From: Lachnospiraceae bacterium
Lineage (GTDB): Bacteria; Bacillota; Clostridia; Lachnospirales; Lachnospiraceae
Direction of reading: 5' to 3'
DNA: 64,000 nt
Assembly: GCA_015057435.1 (NCBI GenBank)
Contig: SVEJ01000001.1
Location: 1 to 64,000 of the forward strand
A model generated the notes under the pieces. The model was not told the origin of the DNA, made no database searches, and saw only the letters and a list, made by a program, of their open reading frames with translations. A program made the position numbers and the translations under genes. Positions 56,956 to 64,000 of this stretch are shown piece by piece. Numbering within the stretch: the first letter of the stretch is position 1; each line of letters begins with the position of its first letter.

Positions 56956-57859
56956 ATTGTTCCATTATTATGCATTTGTGAATCAATCGAGTCGGTCGAT
57001 AAGAAAGCTTTGCTTTCCTAAGCCCCTCATCTCCTAGATCTTCTTCTCTGTTGATATATGTGTATTGTTGCAATTCGTTACGAACAAATTCACGGTTAAT
57101 CATCGGATAAGCACCTTGTATTTCAGGAAACGCCTTTTCAAAATGAACAACAAATGTATCATCTGTCAAATGCTCTCCTAATGTGATGGCAACAACCTGC
57201 CCTCCTGCAAATAGTGCTCCACCCTTCATGCCCAATTCCTCTCTATGACGAATTGCATATACCACAAGCTTCGATTCATCAATTCTGTCATGTTGCCAAT
57301 TGGCATCCTGGTCTGCACAATTTTCTAAACACCATTTCATCGCCATCTTAGCACACAATTCTTCATTCTCATCATTTATAGACGCATAATACCAATCCGG
57401 ATAACGTTCCTCAAACCGATGAATATGATTTCTTTTTCCATGCAATTTCTTGCCTGCTAACGATGCCAGTTTCTCTCTTTCGTAAAGATAATCGCTATCC
57501 TGTCTTCTCGTTATCATACTAAATCGTCCCGGATACCAATTATCAATCATCTGAAATTCTTCTTCTAACATACAATGCATGCGTAGTGGTTGCCCTTGCT
57601 CCTTTGCAAGTTCTACTATTCTGTCAAATAAAGATTTCGGATTGTCAGAACTATATAGGTTACATGAATACGAATATTCTGCACTTAAAAATCTGGAACG
57701 AAAGATAAGCTCCTGATTCCAGAAAGCAATCTCCGTCTTATAATGCTTTGCCCACAAAATTGTATTAGATGCAGACATTTCACAGCTTTGTTTCTTATTA
57801 TGTTGCATTGCCTGTCTTATCTTTCCGATATCCTGAATAGTAGGGATAAAAAATTCCAT
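56954..57859 (-). CDS. DUF2156 phosphatidylglycerol-lysyltransferase-like GNAT protein
   Basis: Protein of 301 residues with a fold of two GNAT-like halves, as in the cytoplasmic domain of MprF (phosphatidylglycerol lysyltransferase) and FemX-type enzymes. Landmarks are GKRNHIHRFEERYPDW (about 145-160), GGALFAGGQVVAITLGEHL and AYPMINREFVRNELQQY. It lacks the membrane part of MprF, so it may transfer an amino acid to something other than lipid. AAAGGTG precedes the ATG. The specific substrate is unknown. Confidence 0.82.
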   Translation of the reverse strand: MEFFIPTIQDIGKIRQAMQHNKKQSCEMSASNTILWAKHYKTEIAFWNQELIFRSRFLSAEYSYSCNLYSSDNPKSLFDRIVELAKEQGQPLRMHCMLEEEFQMIDNWYPGRFSMITRRQDSDYLYEREKLASLAGKKLHGKRNHIHRFEERYPDWYYASINDENEELCAKMAMKWCLENCADQDANWQHDRIDESKLVVYAIRHREELGMKGGALFAGGQVVAITLGEHLTDDTFVVHFEKAFPEIQGAYPMINREFVRNELQQYTYINREEDLGDEGLRKAKLSYRPTRLIHKCIIMEQ

Positions 57860-57883
57860 ATTGTCACCTTTCCATATGCGAAA

Positions 57884-58693
57884 CTAGTTGTCATATTCCG
57901 GAGACTCCAATAAGACATCAACATCATTATATCCATAATCCATCAATGCTTTTCCAATTCTCTGTTGCATTTCCGGCTCAGCATGAATGGTTACCATCGA
58001 CAATAATTCCTCAACATAACCGGTCCATTTTGAATATATTTGATTGCGAATTTCTGAAGTTCCCGTAATTTCTCTTGCCTTACGAGCTTCTTCAACAGAT
58101 TTTTCTTCCTTTAAAATAATTGGCTCATTTTTCTCCGCTTCTTTTGCTTGTTCCGCTTCAACCGCTGCAAGTACATTAACCACACCATCCGACAATGTTC
58201 CGTGAATATCCATAATTCCCGGATCATCCTCTTTTAACTCTCTTGAAGCTGTTACTACATCTGCCTGCGGTTTCGCAAAAAAGCCACCCATCATTCCTTC
58301 TACTTGAATCACTTCTTCCTCTTCAAGGAAAGACAAATCCGCATTTTCAAATCGATCCTCTCCGTATGAAATCTGTTCTAATTCATCAATTCTCACAACA
58401 CCACAATCATACATTTCAAGTAAAAGACCGCGCACAGCCTCTTCACATTTTGTAAAATAATTGTAGTATCTTGTAGCATCTTCCTGCTCCGTACAAGCAT
58501 CTACTTCTCTCTTATTATACCAATAATTCCTCGTTTCATTCGTATCGTCACTACGCGTTCCTTTTCCTTTTTCACGTAGCTCCTGAATTCTTTTTACTTT
58601 CTTTTGTCTCTTGTTAAAAAAGTGAAATTTCAAAGTCCATACGACCATATAAACAAAGAATATTGCTAATACTGCAATTACAAAATATTTCAT
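57884..58693 (-). CDS. membrane-anchored acidic protein of unknown function
   Basis: About 269 residues. The ATG at 58693 follows AAAGGGTG; a GTG 9 bp earlier is too close to that site. One N-terminal transmembrane segment (about 2-20), a basic patch (RQKKVKRIQELREKG), then a mostly helical, Glu-rich cytoplasmic region. It is 12 bp after cysNC and 24 bp before the DUF2156 gene, so it belongs to the same transcript. No family recognised. Confidence 0.6.
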   Translation of the reverse strand: MKYFVIAVLAIFFVYMVVWTLKFHFFNKRQKKVKRIQELREKGKGTRSDDTNETRNYWYNKREVDACTEQEDATRYYNYFTKCEEAVRGLLLEMYDCGVVRIDELEQISYGEDRFENADLSFLEEEEVIQVEGMMGGFFAKPQADVVTASRELKEDDPGIMDIHGTLSDGVVNVLAAVEAEQAKEAEKNEPIILKEEKSVEEARKAREITGTSEIRNQIYSKWTGYVEELLSMVTIHAEPEMQQRIGKALMDYGYNDVDVLLESPEYDN

Positions 58694-58705
58694 GTTAATC
58701 ACCCT

Positions 58706-60544
58706 TTACTCTTCTCCAATATATGGTTTCAAACCTTCTAAAATCATATCAACACATTCTTCAATACTATGCTGTGACGTATCTACTGTAATCGCAGGAT
58801 TCTCCGGTGCCTCGTAAGGACTTGAAATACCTGTGAAGTTCGGAATCTTACCACTTCTGGCTTCTTTGTACAATCCCTTTACATCTCTTCTTTCACATTC
58901 TTCTAATGGTGTACTGATGTAAACCTCAACGAAGTTTTCTTCACCAATAATATCTTTTGCATTGCGACGATCTTTGATAAACGGCGAAATAAATGATGTA
59001 AGTACAATCAAACCGGCATCATTCATAAGCTTTGATACTTCAGCAATTCGACGGATATTCTCAATGCGGTCTTCCTCCTTAAAGCCAAGGTTTTTATTAA
59101 GACCCATACGGACATTATCTCCGTCTAAGAGCATAGAGAATTTGCCCATTGCAAACAATCTCTTTTCTAATTCATTTGCAATTGTAGATTTGCCGGCACC
59201 TGATAAACCTGTCATCCAGACAGTAATCGCCTTTTGGCCCATGTGGCTCTCACGCAACTCCTTCGTGATGTCCATATTATGCCATACAAGATTCTTACCT
59301 CTTGACAACGGATGCATTACAACACCACAAGCAGATGTCATATTGCTCACACGATCAATCAAGATAAACGATCCCATCTCACGGTTATTCTCAAACTTAT
59401 CAAATACAATCTTACTACCAACGGATATCTCGCAGACAGCAATCTCATTCTTCGTAATACTCTTAGCAGCGACCTCGGCACCTGAATTCACATCTACTTT
59501 GTACTTAATCTTCATAACAGTAGCAGAAATCATCTGTGTGCCTAGCTTTAACCAAAAGTTACGTCCTGTTACAAGATGGTCATCGTCCATCCATAACAAA
59601 GAAACAGTAAATGCGTTGCTCGTATGCATCTCGTAATCTTTAACAACAACACATCCTCTTGAAATATCTATTTCTGTATCAAGTGTAATCGTAACAGCCT
59701 GTCCTTTTCCACTTGTTTCTACCTGCTTGTCACCCTGGTAGATTCCTGTTATTCTTGCGGACTCACCACTAGGTAGTACTTTGATTGAATCTCCAACAGA
59801 AACTTCACCACATGAAATCTGCCCCTGGAAACCTCTAAAATTATGATTTGGACGGCAGACCCTTTGCACCGGCAAAGCAAATCCTGTCTGTGCCTGAGCA
59901 TCCTTTACATCTACATTTTCAAGATATGTTAAAAGTGCGTCTCCCTTATACCATGGCATCGTACTTGCCTTCGTCGTAACATTATCCCCTTCCGTCGCTG
60001 ATACCGGAATCACCTGTAACGAACCATAATCAAATTCTGCCATTAATACTTTGATATCTTTCTTGATTTCTTTGAATCGCTTTTCATCGTAATTCACCAA
60101 ATCCATCTTGTTAACGGCAAATACAAAATGCTTTATTCCCATCAACGAACAGATTCTTGAATGACGTCTTGTCTGAACAAGTACTCCCTGACTTGCATCT
60201 ACTAAAATAACCGCTAATGATGCAAATGATGCACCAACTGCCATGTTACGTGTATACTCTTCATGTCCCGGCGTATCTGCAACAATAAAACTTCTATTAT
60301 CTGTTGTAAAATAACGATACGCAACGTCAATTGTGATTCCCTGTTCTCTCTCAGCCATCAAGCCATCCAATAATAACGAGTAATCAATGGCACCTTCTCT
60401 AGAACCAACTTTGGAATCCAACTGTAATGCTTTCTCCTGATCTGCAAACAATAACTTTGCATCGTATAACATATGTCCGATCAATGTGGACTTACCATCA
60501 TCTACACTACCGCAGGTTATAAATTTCAATAAATCATCTCTCAT
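58706..60544 (-). CDS. cysNC: sulfate adenylyltransferase large subunit fused to APS kinase
   Basis: Two enzymes in one chain of about 612 residues. The first part (1-430) is the GTPase subunit CysN: GSVDDGKSTLIG (about 11-22), DTPGHEEY and NKMD. The second part (about 440-612) is APS kinase: GLSGAGKSTIANELEK, then DGDNVR and FISPFIKDRR. Together with CysD it turns sulfate into APS and then PAPS. The start at 60544 is used because GAGGGATATTTCTAAA precedes it; a longer frame overlaps cysD. No PAPS or sulfite reductase gene is near. Confidence 0.95.
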   Translation of the reverse strand: MRDDLLKFITCGSVDDGKSTLIGHMLYDAKLLFADQEKALQLDSKVGSREGAIDYSLLLDGLMAEREQGITIDVAYRYFTTDNRSFIVADTPGHEEYTRNMAVGASFASLAVILVDASQGVLVQTRRHSRICSLMGIKHFVFAVNKMDLVNYDEKRFKEIKKDIKVLMAEFDYGSLQVIPVSATEGDNVTTKASTMPWYKGDALLTYLENVDVKDAQAQTGFALPVQRVCRPNHNFRGFQGQISCGEVSVGDSIKVLPSGESARITGIYQGDKQVETSGKGQAVTITLDTEIDISRGCVVVKDYEMHTSNAFTVSLLWMDDDHLVTGRNFWLKLGTQMISATVMKIKYKVDVNSGAEVAAKSITKNEIAVCEISVGSKIVFDKFENNREMGSFILIDRVSNMTSACGVVMHPLSRGKNLVWHNMDITKELRESHMGQKAITVWMTGLSGAGKSTIANELEKRLFAMGKFSMLLDGDNVRMGLNKNLGFKEEDRIENIRRIAEVSKLMNDAGLIVLTSFISPFIKDRRNAKDIIGEENFVEVYISTPLEECERRDVKGLYKEARSGKIPNFTGISSPYEAPENPAITVDTSQHSIEECVDMILEGLKPYIGEE

Positions 60545-60545
60545 T

Positions 60546-61439
60546 TTAGAAATATCCCTCCCGCTTTCTCTTTTCCATACTTGCCGAACCTCCATCCGAA
60601 TCAATAATACGGCTTGTACGTTCCGACTCAACGGATGCTAGTGTTTCATCAATAATTTCTTTTAACGTAGTTGCCTCTGATTCCATACCACCGGTAAGTG
60701 GATAACATCCAAGTGTACGGAAACGAACTTTCTTCATCTCCACTTCTTCCCCCGGAAGTAATTTCATTCTATCATCATCAACCATAATAATCTGACCATT
60801 TCTTGTAACAACCGGTCTTTCTTTCGCAAAATATAAAGAAACAATCGGAATATTCTCACGCTCGATATACTGCCAGATATCCTTCTCAGTCCAGTTTGAC
60901 AAAGGGAATACTCTCATGCTCTCGCCTTGCTTAATCTTCGTATTGAACAACTTCCACATTTCCGGTCTTTGATTCTTCGGATCCCATGCATGACTTTCAT
61001 TACGGAAGGAAAAGATTCTCTCCTTCGCACGTGACTTTTCCTCGTCTCTTCTACCGCCACCAAATGCAGCTGTAAAACCATATTTATCCAATGCTTGTTT
61101 TAACGCTTCCGTCTTCATAATATCCGTATATGAGGAACCATGATCAAACGGGTTAATTCCCTGATTCACACCATCTTCATTGATATACTCTATCATTTCA
61201 ATTCCTAATTCTTTCGCTGTACGATCACGGAATTCAATCATTTCCTTAAACTTCCATGTTGTATTCACATGCATGAATGGAAAAGGTGGTTTTTCCGGAT
61301 AAAAAGCCTTCATTGCCAAATGTAACATAACGGAAGAATCTTTTCCGATTGAATAAAGCATAACCGGCTTTTCACATTCTGCAGCAACTTCACGCATAAT
61401 ATATATCGCTTCTGCTTCTAATTGATCCAAATGATTCAT
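60546..61439 (-). CDS. cysD: sulfate adenylyltransferase small subunit
   Basis: ATP-PP-loop subunit that adenylates sulfate. The ATG at 61439 is favoured because GGAG lies 7 nt upstream; another ATG 6 bp earlier is too close. About 297 residues: PP-loop [15 protein letters not shown] near residue 29, [14 protein letters not shown], and [12 protein letters not shown]. Its stop is 2 bp from the cysNC start, which confirms that the two subunits are coupled. Confidence 0.96.
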   Translation of the reverse strand: MNHLDQLEAEAIYIMREVAAECEKPVMLYSIGKDSSVMLHLAMKAFYPEKPPFPFMHVNTTWKFKEMIEFRDRTAKELGIEMIEYINEDGVNQGINPFDHGSSYTDIMKTEALKQALDKYGFTAAFGGGRRDEEKSRAKERIFSFRNESHAWDPKNQRPEMWKLFNTKIKQGESMRVFPLSNWTEKDIWQYIERENIPIVSLYFAKERPVVTRNGQIIMVDDDRMKLLPGEEVEMKKVRFRTLGCYPLTGGMESEATTLKEIIDETLASVESERTSRIIDSDGGSASMEKRKREGYF

Positions 61440-61509
61440 GTTCATTCTCCTTCATCCTTTTTATTTACAACATACCCTACAATTTTGTATATTGTGTGTA
61501 CTTTCGATA

Positions 61510-62613
61510 TTATTTGATTGTCGGATCGGTCGGATCCCATGTATGTCCCGCTCTTAATTTCTGTGCTGTCGGTTTATCAAACGGTCCCGGATTTTTCGCG
61601 TTATTATAAATTGTCACTTTCGTACCAACCGCACAATTATCGTAAATCCACTTTGCATCTCCTGCCGTCAGACGAATACATCCGTGACTTGCCATTGTAC
61701 CAAGCTTATTATAACTACTTACACTTAACGAACGCTTATCATATGGTCTGTTATATGGTACAGAATGGAACAATATAGTTGGTGTCAGATGCTCACACCA
61801 TTGTCCCCAACATGGTCCCATCAATTCATGCCAGCGCAGTTTATCGCGAATGCTGTGTGTACCAACAGGGGTTGCCGCACCGGTAGAGCAGATAAATGAT
61901 ACAACCGGTATCGTATATCCCTTCTTTCCGTCCTTTGCATACACAGTTACGCAACAAGCTGTTCGATTTACCTTAATGTAATAACTCTTCTTTTGTTCTT
62001 TCTTTAATTTTTTACGTACATCCTGAAGAAGTTGTCCATTCTTTTTAAAGTAGAATTTGTACTGTCCGACATATTTCCATCCGGTTTTGGCTGCAAATGT
62101 CTTTTTGTCAAAATAATATCTTGCATTCTTACTATTGCGCACCCATCCGGATTTCAAACTGTGATCGTCTTTGAAGTAATAATATTTTTTATTAACTTTA
62201 CGAATACCGGTCTCTTCGTATCGCTTTCCATTCTTTTTCGAAAAGAAATAGTGCTTACCGTTCACTTTTACTACGCCTGTCTTTAAGGAGTAATTCTTTG
62301 CGAAACAATAATATGCTCCATCGATTTTTTGAAGACCGCGCTTTTTATACAATTTCCCATTATCTTTGAATAAATATAATTTACCATCTATTTTATAGAG
62401 ACCCGTAACAGGTTTGCCCTTTACAAAATATTTTGTCTTCGCACTATTCCATCCATCCTTAACCGCTTGTTCTTCTGTTGTCGATTCCGTATTGTTTTCC
62501 GTAGTAGAATCGGTTGGTAATTCAGTTGCAAAAACCGTTAGTGGTGTCATAAACAATCCAATCAGCACTGCAACACATAATAAGCTTTTTTTACATATAT
62601 GAATCAATCTCAT
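61510..62613 (-). CDS. L,D-transpeptidase with cell-wall-binding repeats
   Basis: Exported YkuD-family enzyme of 367 residues. A signal peptide (1-29, ending VFA) is followed by an acidic Ser/Thr linker and six to seven aromatic repeats of about 20 residues (67-200, for example KIDGKLYLFKDNGKLY) of the choline/glucan-binding type. The catalytic domain (about 208-345) ends with HGCIRL, Cys312 and His310. It forms 3-3 peptidoglycan crosslinks or attaches proteins to the wall. GGAG precedes the ATG. It follows the cellulase gene by 17 bp. Confidence 0.9.
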   Translation of the reverse strand: MRLIHICKKSLLCVAVLIGLFMTPLTVFATELPTDSTTENNTESTTEEQAVKDGWNSAKTKYFVKGKPVTGLYKIDGKLYLFKDNGKLYKKRGLQKIDGAYYCFAKNYSLKTGVVKVNGKHYFFSKKNGKRYEETGIRKVNKKYYYFKDDHSLKSGWVRNSKNARYYFDKKTFAAKTGWKYVGQYKFYFKKNGQLLQDVRKKLKKEQKKSYYIKVNRTACCVTVYAKDGKKGYTIPVVSFICSTGAATPVGTHSIRDKLRWHELMGPCWGQWCEHLTPTILFHSVPYNRPYDKRSLSVSSYNKLGTMASHGCIRLTAGDAKWIYDNCAVGTKVTIYNNAKNPGPFDKPTAQKLRAGHTWDPTDPTIK

Positions 62614-62630
62614 TATTAATCTCCAATATC

Positions 62631-63971
62631 CTATTTCTTCACTCTAATCTTTTTTGTCGTACCATAGCTTCCATAATACGTTTTTCCGTTAACCGTACGG
62701 TATGCCCTTACTTTTACATAATAGTATTGTTTTTTCTTAAGTTTTTTAATCACATGTGAGGTCTTTGTTGTCTTAACTATTTTTGCATTCTTAAAGCTTT
62801 TCTTGGTACTGTACTTAATTTCGTATCCTGTTGCGTTACTTACTTTCTTAATCGTAACTTTTAATTTCTTTCCTTTTATATTCTTTAAGGTTATTTTCTT
62901 AACTTTAGATGGTTTATAAGAAACCGTACTCACACCTGCGCGTTTCTTGTATTGCGAGAATATCCATCTTCCGGCAGGAGAAAGTTGTGACGTACTCCAT
63001 CCGCTTTTTTTACTTGTTCCTGCTTTTAACAACGATGCAGTTTCTGCCTTATTGCTAAGACTCCATGCAAAGTAACTAATCTGATGTTGATCAAGAAGAT
63101 CTAACCATTTCTTGGCTTCAGCAGTATCCATTGCGCCATTACCACTTGCTTCAGAAACACCATATTCTGTTACCATTACCGGTAAGCCATTATTCAATGC
63201 GGTTTTCAATTTCTCACGATAAGAATCTTTGTGTGTTGCAGAATAAAAATGCAATGTATACATCAAATTGTCGTATTTTAACGGTGATTTCGAAGCGATA
63301 TCTACATCCTGCGACCAGGTCGGTGTACCGACAATTATAACTGCGTCACTATCATTCGCACGTATAACAGGAATTACCGCATTCGCGTATGACTTAATAT
63401 CACTCCATGATGTTCCGCCATTCGGCTCGTTGCATATTTCATAGATTACATTGTCATATCCGGCATACTTTGCTGACATTTCTTTAAAGAATTTCTTTGC
63501 TTCTGATTGATATTTCTTCGGTGTCTGATCATTTAAGATATGCCAATCAATAATAACATACATGCCAAGATCCGTAGCTGCCTGAACTCCCGTATCAATC
63601 CTCTGTTTCAAAGTACTTTGTACAGTGGATTGTGATTCCCATGCACTTCCTTTATCACAATATCCATAATACTCTGTCGTATACATAGCAAGACGGATTG
63701 CACTTACTTTATAATCATCACGCAACGTTTTAAATGCAGCCTTAGAAATATACGGATATCCAACATCCCAATTAATACCATGTGTACTAACGCCACGAAG
63801 TTGTACCGGTTGTCCTGTTTTTTTGCTGACCAGTTTGGTTCCTTGCACTGCTAATGCACCATTAGATGCGACCGGTGTTGCAGCATACGTTGTAATTGAA
63901 AATGAGCACATTACCGCACACAACACAAATATCCGAACTATATAACGAATCACTCGACTTCTTTTTTTCAT
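62631..63971 (-). CDS. secreted GH5 endoglucanase with FN3-like tail
   Basis: Glycoside hydrolase family 5, subfamily 2-like (cellulase). 446 residues: signal peptide (1-31), catalytic barrel (about 35-330) with LRGVSTHGINW, the acid/base E182 in YEICNEPNGG and the nucleophile E269 in MVTEYGVSE. It hydrolyses beta-1,4 links in cellulose or related glucans outside the cell. The C-terminal region (355-446) is a Lys-rich FN3-like domain of the kind found in other secreted Lachnospiraceae proteins. GAGGTG precedes the ATG. The gene is close to the window end; nothing is known upstream. Confidence 0.93.
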   Translation of the reverse strand: MKKRSRVIRYIVRIFVLCAVMCSFSITTYAATPVASNGALAVQGTKLVSKKTGQPVQLRGVSTHGINWDVGYPYISKAAFKTLRDDYKVSAIRLAMYTTEYYGYCDKGSAWESQSTVQSTLKQRIDTGVQAATDLGMYVIIDWHILNDQTPKKYQSEAKKFFKEMSAKYAGYDNVIYEICNEPNGGTSWSDIKSYANAVIPVIRANDSDAVIIVGTPTWSQDVDIASKSPLKYDNLMYTLHFYSATHKDSYREKLKTALNNGLPVMVTEYGVSEASGNGAMDTAEAKKWLDLLDQHQISYFAWSLSNKAETASLLKAGTSKKSGWSTSQLSPAGRWIFSQYKKRAGVSTVSYKPSKVKKITLKNIKGKKLKVTIKKVSNATGYEIKYSTKKSFKNAKIVKTTKTSHVIKKLKKKQYYYVKVRAYRTVNGKTYYGSYGTTKKIRVKK

Positions 63972-64000
63972 AAAATATCACCTCATTTTAAACGTCATAA

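Noticed and set aside
58962-59636. Plus-strand frame of 224 codons
   Set aside because: It is antisense to cysNC, has no ribosome site and no plausible protein pattern.
1-64000. tRNA, rRNA, prophage, toxin-antitoxin or defence system
   Set aside because: No such genes or structures could be supported. The window is mainly core metabolism, division and sporulation.

Overview
The window is low-GC DNA from an anaerobic, spore-forming Firmicute, most likely a member of the Lachnospiraceae (Clostridia). The evidence is a sporulation block ftsZ-spoIIGA-sigE-sigG, a Gram-positive division and cell-wall (dcw) cluster with two class B penicillin-binding proteins, GerMN and S8-protease proteins typical of sporulating clostridia, strong AGGAGG-type ribosome sites with frequent TTG and GTG starts, and sigma-A promoters with 16-17 bp spacers. 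Nearly all genes lie on the minus strand. I saw no rRNA, tRNA, CRISPR array, prophage or complete insertion sequence.

Layout. 0-5 kb: a broken comEC, a GerMN lipoprotein, a histidine kinase/response regulator pair and comEA, then a small DMT-type transporter. 5-18 kb: arginine synthesis (argB, argC, argG, argH, argD; no argJ seen) mixed with nadA-nadB-nadC, which lies directly behind argH, plus a solute-binding lipoprotein and several small unknown genes. ArgR-type operator candidates precede argD and lie in the argC/argG gap. 17.5-21 kb: an MscS channel, a GlgB-like branching enzyme with unusual active-site residues, and a P-loop kinase. 21.4-25.5 kb: sigG, sigE, spoIIGA and ftsZ. 25.6-37.4 kb: the dcw cluster, transcribed mraZ-rsmH-ftsL-PBP-PBP-mraY-murD-ftsW-murA-ftsQ, with five perfectly phased 10-bp MraZ operator repeats at its promoter. 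37.8-41 kb: lgt and ychF, an orphan amino-acid ABC ATPase and a Dabb protein. 41-46.7 kb: a calcium/phosphate transport group (Na/Pi cotransporter, Ca2+ P-type ATPase, Ca2+/cation exchanger). 46.7-53.8 kb: an S8 protease, an alanine/sodium symporter, an FN3-NlpC/P60-like secreted hydrolase, a small Cys-rich repeat protein probably linked to sporulation, and a stand-alone biotin-dependent carboxyltransferase. 53.9-64 kb: a lytic transglycosylase, a two-gene ABC exporter, a DUF2156 protein, cysD-cysNC for sulfate activation, an L,D-transpeptidase and a GH5 cellulase.

How the genes work together. The core of the window couples cell-wall precursor synthesis and septation to the switch into sporulation: division genes run into ftsZ, followed by the sigma-E processing protease, sigma-E and sigma-G. 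The arginine and NAD genes share aspartate as substrate, and ArgH makes the fumarate that an anaerobic NadB can use as electron acceptor. Most of the window is ordinary housekeeping DNA. The points most worth a second look are the altered GlgB catalytic residues, the hairpin over the sigG ribosome site, the MraZ operator array, the argH-nadABC linkage, the duplicated Cys-rich small protein, and the break in comEC.
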